A DNA stretch of 52,414 nucleotides, taken from contig CANRLU010000004.1 of assembly GCA_947631535.1 (NCBI GenBank), positions 1 through 52,414 on the forward strand, in the 5' to 3' direction. Under the pieces are notes generated by a model. It was not told the DNA's origin. It did no database searches and saw only the letters and a list, made by a program, of their open reading frames with translations. The position numbers and the translations under genes are program-made. The first letter of the stretch is position 1. The number at the start of each line of letters is the position of its first letter. Shown piece by piece: positions 31,943 through 42,800 of the stretch. The stretch is from an uncultured Clostridia bacterium (GTDB taxonomy: Bacteria > Bacillota > Clostridia > Oscillospirales > Ruminococcaceae).

Positions 31943-34900
31943 TGTCCTTCCTCCTGCTCTTTGAATATGACGGTGATCTTAAGCTTTGCATCGTCGCAAA
32001 ATGCCGATATGGCAAGCTGCCTCCCGCATTTTTTTGCTGCGCTCATCAGCCATTCGCGGTCTTTGAAGCGCTCCTTGAAGTGATCAAATATCTCATTATT
32101 TGCGCATTTCAGATCCGCAGCAAATTCCCCTGCCATAAGGCGCGATTCGAGTATTCCGATGACCGCATCGTCATCGGCGCTTTGAATATAAAGACCGCTG
32201 CGCAAATAGTAGTTGCAGTTTCTGCTCGCACATTCAGGCGCGTGATACTTTATATCGGGAGTATGTCCCAAGGCTTCAAGCTCGTCAGAAGTCATAGCAA
32301 AGCAGTCGTAATTTATATGCCGAGCGCCGTATTTCAGACTGTCCGCATTTGTTGCGGCACACCCGAGCGCAGCATCAAACCAGTAATACTCCCCATCAAG
32401 CCTTATGAGATTCCAAGCATGAGTTTCATCTGAAATATAGCAACATTCGATGCCCGCAAGGTTCATAATGTATTCCGCGGCTCTTGCAAAGCCCTCACAT
32501 ACCGCACACTTCCCGACAAGAGCGCCATAGGCCGACCTTATGTCAGGCACATCGGTATCCGGCTCGGCTGCTTCTACATTTCCGATAAGATACTCATAGA
32601 TGAACAGCGCTTTGCCGAAGTCGTCGGCATCTTTTACTCCGTTCAGGACTTCCTTTGCATCACTGTCGAGCTTTGAAAGCTTTTCTGAGGTTTCGTCGGC
32701 GCCGGTCAGGTATTCAAAGCTGACCGTACGGCTTCCTTCGCCCGACACCGAGGCGCTTCCCCCAAACTGGATCAGCTCGGGGTGATCGCTTCTGACAAAG
32801 CTGATCACATCTTTAATAAGATCGGTGCTTGCTTCGCCCGAAATATCGACAGCCGGCAGATGCGTGCTTACCGCTAAAAGTATCCTGTCATAAATCTCCT
32901 TGCCGTCTGCGTCAAGGAGCGATCTGCAATAGTCGGAATAAGGCTTTGAATCGCTCTTCTGCACGGGAGCTGCGCTTTCTTCCTGCTGAGGCGGCTCCGG
33001 CGGAGCAACGGTCTTTGCTCCGGTGCGGATATACGAGCTGCCCTCGTCGGGATAAACGGCGCTTCCGTAAGGAACAGGCGGCAGGTCGGAAATAGCTCCG
33101 CAATAATCGGGGTCGAGCGGCATTTCGGTGTTAAAGAACGGAGTCGGCTTTGTCAGCACCGTGCCGGTAGTGAGCGGATAATTTGCTCTGTAACGCAAAA
33201 ATCCGTAGCCGTATTCGTCTTTGCGGTTTTCGGTAATGATCTCCTCGCGCTTTGCAATAGCAGGCTCGTTTATAAGATAGGCATACTGTATCTCTACCCA
33301 CTCTGCCATTCCGTCATATATCTGAGGCAGGAGCTTCTTGCCGTAACGGCGCTTTAATTCTTTCTTGTTCCAGTTGATATACTGCCAGATATGAGTGAGC
33401 TCATGCGCTATCCCCAGCATGCTTGCCATTGCAGGCGCGCCGTTTTCGACCATGATCGTATAGCCTGACTTGTCCTTTATTGCAACTCCGATCACTCTGC
33501 CGTCGGCCTTCGGGGTCGGTGTAAATGACGTTCCGGTCTTTTTATTGAGCTTCGCGGAGTTTACCATTCTGACCCTGATACCGACATTGAGAGATACTCC
33601 GAAGAAGGATTCAAAGTTTCTCTTAACATCTTCATACAGCTTCTTGAAGTGCTCCTCAGACTTGACCGCAGTTCTTCCGCAGTTAATGCAGCGCTCTCTT
33701 CCGTCGGACAAGACCTCATATTCGGTCCCGAGTATTTCCACGCCGCAGAAATCGCAATATTTGGCGTTCGGCTTATCGGGGACATAAGTAGCCTCGATGA
33801 ATTTCGCGATATCCTTGCCGTTTCTGGCCTGCTTGAGGAAGTTGTTTCCGAAGCCCATGGCCGTGAGATAATCATAAGTTCCCGCGATATCTGTCTCGGC
33901 CGGAACGCTGTCGTAGCCGTAAAGAAGGTAATATCTCTCATAATAAGGCTTGCGCACAAAGAGAGGACCTGTTTCCTTCTGCTCCTTTTCCTCGGAAATT
34001 TCGGAGACTTCCGAGTCATAGGCCATATCATTCTTCGGCAGCTCGCTCACCTCTTCACTGCTTTCGTCTTCATCGGACGCATCTTCTTCCTGCTGCACGG
34101 CTTTGTCCTCTGTATCGGAAGGCTCTTCCGCGCCGTCCTGCAAGGGTGATTCGGGTTCGGTCGCCGATTCGGGCTCCGCCGCCGCTTCCGGTTCCGGCAC
34201 TGTCTCAGGCTCGGGTACCGCTTCCGCCTCGGGCGCCGTCTCTGTCTCAGGTAGCGTCTCCGCCTCGGGAACCGGCTCCGGCACAACTATGCCGTCATCG
34301 GCAGCGGACTCCTGCTCGGATGCATCGCGCTTTTTCCGGCCGAAAAGTTTCCCGAACCAACCGTGTTTGTCCTTCTTTTTCTTTTCTTTCTTTTTTGAAG
34401 CGCCGGCCGCTTCGGGCGAATCGGTCTGCGGCTCCGCGAAAACCTGCCCGCTTTCCTGACCCGCTTCTTCCTGCGGAGCGATATTGCCGTCAGGCGTTTG
34501 CGGCTCGCCGTTCTTTTTCTTCTTTTTCTTTTTCTCTTTCTTAGGCTTTTTATCCTTTTTCTTAAAGAGATTTTTGAATTTTTCTGCAATTCTTGAGAAC
34601 CAGCCGCGGATACCCTTCTTTTTCTTGTCGGATCCTTCCGATTCGTCTTTTTCAGGTCTCGGAGGCGGAGGTTCGGGCTTTGCGAGACTTTGCATCAGCA
34701 CTTCGGAGTGCCAGTCGAGATAATCCTGAATTATCTCAAAGATCCTGTTGAGATTGCGCTCGACGGCGGTGGTCAGACCGAGGTCAAGCTGGCTGTCCTC
34801 GATGATGTATATGCTGTTGCTGCTTACATCGCCGGTCTCTGAGCAAAGAGAATATGTCAAAGGACCTTCGGTGCCGGCTTCGGCTCCGGTGACAGCGCAG

Positions 34901-37797
34901 ATATACGCCTGATTCTCGGCAAACAGCGTCCTGAATACCTCATTGAACATCAGCGCAATCGTGTAAATAACGCGCTCGCCGAGCAGGCCGTTCATTTCGG
35001 GCAGGTCGAGGCGCAGTATCTCTTTGTTGCAGTATTTTCTGACCGGAACGGAGCTGTATTCTCCGCCGAGAATGACCTTTCTCGCGTGGTTGAAATCGTT
35101 GTAGCGGTCCATAAGGTAGTAGCCCGAAGTTTCTACGGTGATATCGGCATACTCCCTTATCACTTTCATTCCGGAGATATCCTTCTGCGAGCCTATGACC
35201 GATGAGGGCCTTATTCCGGTCAACGTGTATTTTCTTATCTGGCGGTATGACGGTCTTGAAGTGATGTGATCGGAGGCGCGCCTTACCATTACCTGGCCTG
35301 CGGCGGTCAGATAAAGCATTTCATAATACTTTCCCGCGAAGGTGAATTTCTGCCCGGGAAGATATTTCTGATAGATCTGCTCGCTGAGCTCGGCGCCGAG
35401 ATAGTGCAGCTCGCCTTTTTCGTCTTCCGAAATGTATTCTGCGGACCTCAGACTTGAAACGCAGCCGGAAATAAACGGCTTGCTGTCGATATAATAGACC
35501 GTTTCGACCTTTCCGCAGGCGATATTATAATGAGCCTTCGATTTAATTATGCTGACATCTGCGTTGTCCTTGGGGTTATCGCTGACCTCAAGAGACTTAA
35601 GAGCAACTGCCTCCACCGCTTCCTTATAATTCTCGGGAAGCTTTTTCAGCTCGTCTGCGGTAGCATAGCACTTATAAATCTCAAACCAAAGCTGAGACGG
35701 AATATCAAACGACTTGATCCCTATCAATGAAAGCTCTTTCTCGACATTCTGCTCGCTTATATATCCGCGCGACATCAAAAGCATCAGCCTGAGAATGGTG
35801 TTGCGCTGGGTCCTGACATAATCCGCCGCTATGTAAGGGACCGCCTTGGCATCGGTTTCAAAAACGGAGGCATTGTCGGCCATATAATCCTTGAGCAGGT
35901 ATTCGGAGGAAATGACGTTTACAAAGCCCTGCTCTTTCGAGCGCGTTGAGAACTCCCTAAGGATCTCAAACATATTGAAGGATTCGTCTTCGACCGTGAA
36001 ATAGTTGTTGTCGCTGACCGTGGCGCTCCAGAAATCTATCGAGGTCTTGTAGCGCTCGTCCATCACGTCCTGACTTGTAGGAAGTCCGGCATATTTCATC
36101 AGGTCATAGTAATACTGCCTGCCGACCCAGTTGATATCAACGACCGGGAAGGCCTCTCCGCCGTACCATACGGTTTTTGACACCTGGTTTTTAAGCGCGG
36201 CAAAGGAAAGCTCGGTGCCCATTCCGAGATATCTGGAAATATTCGGCACCATGCGGTGGTGAAGATATTCGCTGTCTGTCTCCCATGTCATATATGACAG
36301 GGTCCCGCTGTGCTTCTCGGTCGCCGATACTTCGGTCAGGCTTATCATCAGCGCGTGTGACAGCGCATCTACAAGTCCGTCGCAGTTTTTGTCGCATATG
36401 CAGAACGTGAGCTTTTTATCCTCATCACTAAGGCATTTCTTGACGAGGATATTGAGCCCTATCTGGGCAGTGGTCATAAGCTTCGAGGGTTCGATGATAA
36501 CAACGAATTTGACTTTGCTCAAAAAAACTTCGTTGGCATTGTGAACATCGACATCGAGTATCGACGATCTCGTCACTATTCCTATGTCCTGATCTCCCGA
36601 CTTATTGCCGAGAACACCGATGTTCCACATAAACGGGATATTCGTTACGGCGCCTATTCCGTCCTGTATCCACTGAACGATATTGTCTTCAATAGAATGT
36701 CTTCCGACTATAACAAGGACCTTGCCGTGCTCTAAAAGGGCGCGGTTCATAGGATAGAAGGCATAGGGTATAAGATCGTTATAAAACGGATTGTTGAACA
36801 GTATGCTCTTTCCGTTCATCAGGTCGATAGAGGAATTAAGATAGCTGCGGTCGAGCTGAAAACCTTTTGCGTTGATACGCTTCAGATAGGAAGCGTAAGC
36901 ACAGATCTTCGGGTCTTCGTCCTTTTCGAGCTTCTTGATTATCTCATCGGTCGTAAGATCATACTCAAGAGCACTGTTTACGCTCGTCTTTTCCGACAGA
37001 AGCTTGTCGCCGAAGAGATTTCGCAAAAACTTGCGCATCAGCGAATAGTTGACGATCTTATATGCTTCCTCGTTCTCTCCGAGGATATCGACGGTATACT
37101 CCCGACGGGTCGCTCCGTCGAGATAAAAATACAGCTCCCCGACGAGTATCACTCCGAATACAGGGTAGAAGATCCTGCTGAGAAGGCCTTGATAGTACAT
37201 TCTGCAGGTGACGAGCGTGAGTACCGACGAGAATATGACCGACGCGTAATAAAACCATTTGAGATAGGTCCTCGCCTGCGCATATGAATTTTTGACGCAC
37301 CAAGTATCCTTTTCGGGGAAATAGTCGTAAAACACTCCCGCTATTTTTTCATGCAGCACAGAGTGGGTATTTACGGCATTTGAAAGAACGGAAATGACAA
37401 TTTTCTTGACTATAAGGTATGCGACGACTATTACGCAGTTGGAGATAAAGAACACCCAGAAGGTCAGATTGAGCGAAGAAATGACCTGACGGAGTATTTC
37501 CGAAAGGTTTACCAAAAATTCGGAAATCTCTTCGGGCATCCAGGATACTTCATCAAGCAATTTCGCAAGCCTTTCGACCAGATTCGGCAGAAAGTTGATG
37601 ATATCCGTGATCAACATATTGAGCCTGTTTATCAGAGTCATTGCAGCAATGCTGAATACCAAGGCCACCGCAGGCATAGGAAACTGCTTACTGCGGTAAG
37701 GCTTTTTAAGATTGACTCTTTTGCTCATAAGGCAAAGCAGAACAAAAGGCAGCAGTGCGACCGCCCATTTAATGATCGCATTTATAAGACTACTCAT
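31939..37797 (-). CDS. giant membrane protein with DA1-like metallopeptidase and transglutaminase-like domains
   Basis: This 1952-residue protein has about five transmembrane helices in its first 230 residues (about 7-25, 42-58, 111-135, 180-200, 206-226). By the positive-inside rule the large remainder lies in the cytosol. Residues of about 240-1030 have no recognised family. A linker of about 1035-1270 is first strongly basic, with two Gly-Trp-Phe amphipathic stretches near 1066 and 1151, then acidic and proline-rich. Next come a LIM-like zinc ribbon (Cys1348, Cys1351, Cys1370, Cys1373), a metallopeptidase motif AHELTHIWQ (His1465, His1469) and MAEW (Glu1499), the order found in DA1 peptidases. 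The C-terminus is transglutaminase-like, with Cys1767 (AVCEGFARA), His1793 (THAWNLIRL) and Asp1808 (WFDAALG). It overlaps both neighbouring genes. AGAGAGGA precedes the ATG. Confidence 0.85.
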   Translation of the reverse strand: MSSLINAIIKWAVALLPFVLLCLMSKRVNLKKPYRSKQFPMPAVALVFSIAAMTLINRLNMLITDIINFLPNLVERLAKLLDEVSWMPEEISEFLVNLSEILRQVISSLNLTFWVFFISNCVIVVAYLIVKKIVISVLSNAVNTHSVLHEKIAGVFYDYFPEKDTWCVKNSYAQARTYLKWFYYASVIFSSVLTLVTCRMYYQGLLSRIFYPVFGVILVGELYFYLDGATRREYTVDILGENEEAYKIVNYSLMRKFLRNLFGDKLLSEKTSVNSALEYDLTTDEIIKKLEKDEDPKICAYASYLKRINAKGFQLDRSYLNSSIDLMNGKSILFNNPFYNDLIPYAFYPMNRALLEHGKVLVIVGRHSIEDNIVQWIQDGIGAVTNIPFMWNIGVLGNKSGDQDIGIVTRSSILDVDVHNANEVFLSKVKFVVIIEPSKLMTTAQIGLNILVKKCLSDEDKKLTFCICDKNCDGLVDALSHALMISLTEVSATEKHSGTLSYMTWETDSEYLHHRMVPNISRYLGMGTELSFAALKNQVSKTVWYGGEAFPVVDINWVGRQYYYDLMKYAGLPTSQDVMDERYKTSIDFWSATVSDNNYFTVEDESFNMFEILREFSTRSKEQGFVNVISSEYLLKDYMADNASVFETDAKAVPYIAADYVRTQRNTILRLMLLMSRGYISEQNVEKELSLIGIKSFDIPSQLWFEIYKCYATADELKKLPENYKEAVEAVALKSLEVSDNPKDNADVSIIKSKAHYNIACGKVETVYYIDSKPFISGCVSSLRSAEYISEDEKGELHYLGAELSEQIYQKYLPGQKFTFAGKYYEMLYLTAAGQVMVRRASDHITSRPSYRQIRKYTLTGIRPSSVIGSQKDISGMKVIREYADITVETSGYYLMDRYNDFNHARKVILGGEYSSVPVRKYCNKEILRLDLPEMNGLLGERVIYTIALMFNEVFRTLFAENQAYICAVTGAEAGTEGPLTYSLCSETGDVSSNSIYIIEDSQLDLGLTTAVERNLNRIFEIIQDYLDWHSEVLMQSLAKPEPPPPRPEKDESEGSDKKKKGIRGWFSRIAEKFKNLFKKKDKKPKKEKKKKKKKNGEPQTPDGNIAPQEEAGQESGQVFAEPQTDSPEAAGASKKKEKKKKDKHGWFGKLFGRKKRDASEQESAADDGIVVPEPVPEAETLPETETAPEAEAVPEPETVPEPEAAAEPESATEPESPLQDGAEEPSDTEDKAVQQEEDASDEDESSEEVSELPKNDMAYDSEVSEISEEKEQKETGPLFVRKPYYERYYLLYGYDSVPAETDIAGTYDYLTAMGFGNNFLKQARNGKDIAKFIEATYVPDKPNAKYCDFCGVEILGTEYEVLSDGRERCINCGRTAVKSEEHFKKLYEDVKRNFESFFGVSLNVGIRVRMVNSAKLNKKTGTSFTPTPKADGRVIGVAIKDKSGYTIMVENGAPAMASMLGIAHELTHIWQYINWNKKELKRRYGKKLLPQIYDGMAEWVEIQYAYLINEPAIAKREEIITENRKDEYGYGFLRYRANYPLTTGTVLTKPTPFFNTEMPLDPDYCGAISDLPPVPYGSAVYPDEGSSYIRTGAKTVAPPEPPQQEESAAPVQKSDSKPYSDYCRSLLDADGKEIYDRILLAVSTHLPAVDISGEASTDLIKDVISFVRSDHPELIQFGGSASVSGEGSRTVSFEYLTGADETSEKLSKLDSDAKEVLNGVKDADDFGKALFIYEYLIGNVEAAEPDTDVPDIRSAYGALVGKCAVCEGFARAAEYIMNLAGIECCYISDETHAWNLIRLDGEYYWFDAALGCAATNADSLKYGARHINYDCFAMTSDELEALGHTPDIKYHAPECASRNCNYYLRSGLYIQSADDDAVIGILESRLMAGEFAADLKCANNEIFDHFKERFKDREWLMSAAKKCGRQLAISAFCDDAKLKITVIFKEQEEGQ

Positions 37798-39814
37798 ACA
37801 ATTCCTCTCTTTCGAGTATAATTGACTTCAGGTAGTCAACGGGGAGTGATACGGTATTGCCGGGCCGGATATAATCTATCTCGGTTTCGGATATAGCAAA
37901 CGGCATCGGATAATCGTAATTCGCCATAACGGAATAGTCGTAGTCATAGGGCTCTTCCGGAGCTCCGGCAATATCCGACTGCTTCGCCGAAAAGATCCTT
38001 GTAACATCGTCTATTCGGTGCTCGATCTCAAGAAGATGATTTGTCATGATCTTGCACTTAAGCGAATCTTCGGTGTCGTTTCCGCCGATATAATTGAGGA
38101 CGGAAAACTCACGCATAACGTTGCAGGTATGGCTGAGATACTTTGAATATTTCTTTAAACCGTTATAGATATCCGAAATTATTCCGCTCATAACGTAATT
38201 AAAGCTCTTAAAACGGTTCACGAGCCTTCGCTTCAGAACGAGCAGGCAAACAAAGCCGACCAGCACAAAAGCTGCGGTCGCAGACAAAGCCGTGAGCGCC
38301 TGCATCGCAAAAGTACCGAGGCCGCGGTTCCCGATAAAGAACGGTATAAAGCCGAACATAAACGCCAAGATCGCTGCAGCACCGATGAGAAGAGTTTTTA
38401 ACCTGGTCATTCGCAGAGATATATAGTGCTTCAGCTCCTTGTCAGCCTGTTCCATTTTTTCGGTGTACAGATCACTGTCAAAAAGATTTTCGGTTTCGGT
38501 ATCGACCATAAACTGCTCTTCGTCCTGAAGCTTATAAAGAACGTCTTCCTGCTGATATTCGTTCAGCGCAAGAGATTTCGGGTCGTCGATGGAATTTTCG
38601 GCCCTGAAATCACCGGTCACGGCAGTTTTAACGGCTCTGCGCGGCTCGCGCAAAAAGCGTATGAACAGTTTGCTTATCCGGTGATACTGATTATCCCAAT
38701 AGCTTTCCTCGTCAGCGGGACAGTTTTTTGACAGACCTATGTTATATTCCGCCATAAGATCATCGGTGTCGTACTCGGAGCTTATCTCGACCGGAATATT
38801 TGACTCGCTTTCAAAAAGATTCCTTGCCTCTGCATTTGTCATTGACGGCACCGGCTTTGCGGCTATCCTGTCAATGGCGTTCCTGATCTTAGAGTGTGTA
38901 GCGCTCAGCTTGCGGATATATCTTCCGCACGCCTCCGACTTTCTTGCGTTGTCGGCTGCGGTCACTATTCTGTATACCCTGTTCGGCCTTGCGGCATCTG
39001 TGGGAAGCCCGTTTACCGCAATAGTTATCACAGACAGCAAAAAGTTGAAATATGTCTGTTCATTGCGCTGAATTCCGATATACGGTATGTCAAAAAGAAG
39101 GTATCTGAGCTTATCGGGATAAAGATTATCCTCATAGAACCTTGAATAGTCAAATTCATTGTAAGACTTCCAAAGCTCTGCCTGGCTTGCCAGACCGTCC
39201 AAAGATACCCTCTCCGCTGCCGCAATGATATGTTTAGGCCGGTTAAAAATAGCTCCGCTGACTTCAAAGTGCTCCGAAAGCAGGTCATATTTTCTGACTC
39301 TTGCAAGATCGATCTCATACTGCAGCGGGTCAATGCCGCGATATTCGAGCTCGTCAAAATACTTGTCGTCAGACACATCGGGCAGATCGCTGTAAATTTC
39401 GGGAAGGACCGGTTTGACCTTTATCGGAATACCCGCAAGCCAAATCGAAAGCCGCGTCAAAGGATTTCCGAGCGCCTTTTTATAGGCGGAATCGGTATAG
39501 CTGCGAAAGTCCTCGACATCGCTGCAGGTGACAAGCTTTTGGGGCTTGCGGGAATTGACATAATCGAACGGATTGCGCTTTTTGATCCCTTCGGAGCCGA
39601 TTATCTCTTTGCTCAGGACTATAAGCGCCTGCCAGTCGGTCTCCTGACCGATCACCGCACTTAATCCCGGGACCGCCTCGTCAAGAGTCTTGCCGTCGGT
39701 AGCCCATTCGCAGAAGGCAACTTCGCTGCTCTCGACAAGCGGTCTCAGATAAATTCCGTAATTCAGTTTATAATCATCAATAATGCTTTTATCGCATATG
39801 ATAACCGTAAACAT
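37790..39814 (-). CDS. two-helix membrane protein of the tubulin-like operon, unknown family
   Basis: No family was recognised for this 674-residue protein. The N-terminal 75 residues look like a small alpha/beta domain (FTVIICDKSIIDDY). A long soluble, acidic, mostly helical part follows. Two transmembrane helices lie at about 473-493 and 503-529, with an Arg/Lys-rich end (LVLKRRLVNRFK). The C-terminal 140 residues are soluble and Tyr-rich (EEPYDYDYSVMANYDYP). By the positive-inside rule both ends are cytosolic. GGAG lies 6 bases before the ATG at 39814; an ATG four codons upstream at 39826 has its ribosome site too close. It ends inside the start of the 1952-residue gene (8-base overlap), which suggests coupled synthesis and a common complex. 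Confidence 0.85.
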   Translation of the reverse strand: MFTVIICDKSIIDDYKLNYGIYLRPLVESSEVAFCEWATDGKTLDEAVPGLSAVIGQETDWQALIVLSKEIIGSEGIKKRNPFDYVNSRKPQKLVTCSDVEDFRSYTDSAYKKALGNPLTRLSIWLAGIPIKVKPVLPEIYSDLPDVSDDKYFDELEYRGIDPLQYEIDLARVRKYDLLSEHFEVSGAIFNRPKHIIAAAERVSLDGLASQAELWKSYNEFDYSRFYEDNLYPDKLRYLLFDIPYIGIQRNEQTYFNFLLSVITIAVNGLPTDAARPNRVYRIVTAADNARKSEACGRYIRKLSATHSKIRNAIDRIAAKPVPSMTNAEARNLFESESNIPVEISSEYDTDDLMAEYNIGLSKNCPADEESYWDNQYHRISKLFIRFLREPRRAVKTAVTGDFRAENSIDDPKSLALNEYQQEDVLYKLQDEEQFMVDTETENLFDSDLYTEKMEQADKELKHYISLRMTRLKTLLIGAAAILAFMFGFIPFFIGNRGLGTFAMQALTALSATAAFVLVGFVCLLVLKRRLVNRFKSFNYVMSGIISDIYNGLKKYSKYLSHTCNVMREFSVLNYIGGNDTEDSLKCKIMTNHLLEIEHRIDDVTRIFSAKQSDIAGAPEEPYDYDYSVMANYDYPMPFAISETEIDYIRPGNTVSLPVDYLKSIILEREELYE

Positions 39815-39862
39815 ATTTTTCTCCATTCCTCACCTAAAAGGTTGAGCTCAATTTATAACTGC

Positions 39863-42800
39863 TTATGAAATGACAACTTCCTTGAGGCTGCTCATCATTT
39901 TATCCGACACATCGAGATCGGTGAGAACATCTACGACCTTTCTGCGAACGGCGGAAATGATATCCTCGGTGTCGCTGCTGCCGGTGGGATGCTGTGTGAT
40001 GAACATATTGAACTGCTCGGTCAGGATCTTGCCGGTATGAGCGTTGATGTCGTCGCTCCTGTCAAAGCAGGATATCTCGTCACGAATGGCCTCGATCTCG
40101 GCATCGATCATCGTTTCGATCTCGGCTGCGTCTCTCTGACGGGCGGGCAAAGATATATAGTATCTGAGAGGAAGCTCAAATACGGATACCAAGGCGTCCT
40201 TGTCATCGTTTTCGCCAAGCTCTTCGTCTCCTACGAGCATACCGAGCTTGAGGGCTCTGAGGGCAGCCCCGAAGTGAGAGTAGTCAAAATCAACACCGTT
40301 CTGCTCATCGATCCTGCGCAGCCTCTCTACGGAGGTGTGGATCGATTTGACAGCTGCTCTGTCGAAGTAAAGCGAATCAAGGACCTCGTACAATTTATCG
40401 CACTTGGTCTTATTGGAAACGATCATCTTTTTGTAGCCGTTCTTTCCGTCGAGATATCTGTAAACGGTTCTGGCAAGATCATACTTCGAGGGGTGTCTCA
40501 GCGAAATAATGCTGTGCAGGAAGCCGTAGAGCATAGCTTTATGGATATGCTTCATCAGGTAGTCCTGATAGTCGAGGTCGATTTCCGGCATCACCGAAAT
40601 TGAGCTCCATCTGCTGTCGATATGAGGAGTGATAACGGAATTCATCCTGCTGTCGGGGCCGATATCGTCCATATATAGCTGATACTGGTTGAAGCTCTCT
40701 CCGGCGCCGCTGTCGTCAGAGTAGTCGATCACTTCAACTCTCGGACGGCTGCTTCCGTCGAGACGCGGTGCGCAGAATTGGAACAGCTGAGTAGGCATTA
40801 TCACATAGATCGATCTGAAGAACCTGACCTCATATCTGGAAACGGTATCGGAAGCATCTCTTTCGCTGAAATAATCTTTAACTCTGAGACCGTCGCCGTC
40901 CTTGATATAGTGGCTGTAGGCTACAGCGTCAACGTCGCGCGCTTCGTCAAAGCTCTTTCTGCATACGCCCGGAGTCGCGAGGTTTCTACATTCAGCCATC
41001 TTGGAACGAATGTAGCGATCGATCGATCCCATATCCTTGGATCTCTTTGAAATACGTTCTCTGTCCTGCTCGGGAGAATTGTAAGCATCAACTTCGCATT
41101 TGATCTTGTACTCGAGCTTGAGAGCGTGGAGTATGTCGATATCGAGAATATCCGCATATTTTTCCTCTACGACCGCGCGATAGCTTCCGATCATGACTTC
41201 GTCGAATATGTCATGCTTGGCATCGCTGTTAAACTTGTCATACTGGCGCTTTGTATCGATATCCGAATTTTCTTTGAGCATATCGTGAATGTTTGCGAAT
41301 ATTTCCTCTCCGGCAACTTCGCCCTCTGCTCCGACATACTCAACCAGCCTGTCAAGATAACTGCGATCGCTGAACAAATTGATGATGCAGTCTCCGTCTC
41401 TGTATTCAAGTGAAGAAACGATATTTTCCTTTCTTCTCTCAAGCGCAACCGCCTTATCCTTGAACGAGCGGAAGAATTCCTCATAGGCTCTGCAAAGACT
41501 CTTTACGAACGGAAGAGCCTTTTCTGCGAGCAGCTTTGATAGAATTTTTTTGTAGTGATTTTCAACTGTGGTAAAATAACTGTTGAGATTCTGGCTGCAC
41601 TTTCTCTTTTCTTCATTACCTTTTTCAGCACCAAGCTCATCGCAAGCAGCGCACATTTCTGCAAGTGAAGTTTCCCGTCTTCCATAGCCGTTTTTTACCT
41701 CAAACTCGCTCGGGTTGCTGCCCAACTTCACGCTGTCAAGTTTATCTCTATATTTGTCGCCGTCTTCTTTGTATTCCTCGACAATCTTTTCAAGACGAAC
41801 CCAAAGTTTGTAAAGAAGATATCTTACGGCAACAGGGTGAATGGCTTCTCCGCTGATGCTTATGAATCTCTGAAGCATATGGTCACGAAGATCACGGTTT
41901 CGGACAGAGACATTGCTTTCGAAAACACCGTTTACAAAGTCTGAAACAAGAATTTCTAAATTTCGGTCGTTAGCAATCTTTTCAAGCTTCTCAATAGATT
42001 CATATCTATCAACAAATTGCGGCTCATCAGGATTATATGCCTTTTCAGAAGCGGTATTATAATCCGGTAAAAGCTTAAGCCTTGGGATAATATAGCTCAT
42101 TATTCCGTAGTTGATGAACTTATTGGCATAATTCTCAGTATATGCGTCTGCAGCAACAGAAAGCTGAGAAATATTTTCAACAGTTTCTGCAGAAGATACC
42201 ACCCTGCGAAGGTATTTTGAAAACAGCATATCAGCGAACTTGTCGCTCTGTGCTCTCTCGATATATTCGGGATATTTCTGATAAAGTTTCGGCTCCTTAT
42301 CGGCGCTTATAGGCATACTTTCGTATTCTTTCTTTTCGTCATCGAAAATCTGATCATATTTCAGCCAAGAGTCGGAAATTGAACTTTCGCGCTCTTCATC
42401 GGTCATTTTCTCGCCGACTTTGCCGAACAGGTTCTTCTGAGCCATATCCGAGGCAATAAAATCGCATACATCGGAATATGGGTATCTCAACATCGACGAA
42501 CCCGCGCCGCCGAACCTGCATCTGCCGAGCTTTGAAGGCTCCATAAATTCCTTGATAACATTGTCTTCTTTACTGGAAGCGCTGAATCGCATCGGACCTA
42601 TGTTCTGCTCGTAAAGGGTCCGTGCAGCACTCTCCATATACTGATCAAGCCCTTTCATGGTGTGCTGGTCGTTGTCAACACGGTCAAGAAGGAAGCAAAA
42701 GTCAAACGGCAAGCCGTTCAGCTTTATTGATTTGCCGCCGGTTGCAGGAACGGTGATATGAAGATCTCTATAGCGATTCAATCTACGCTCCGAATCAAAG

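Noticed and set aside
31939-37797. helicase or ATPase domain in residues 300-560 of the 1952-residue protein
   Set aside because: Short stretches such as VVIIEPSKL look helicase-like, but no Walker A loop is present and the order of motifs does not fit.
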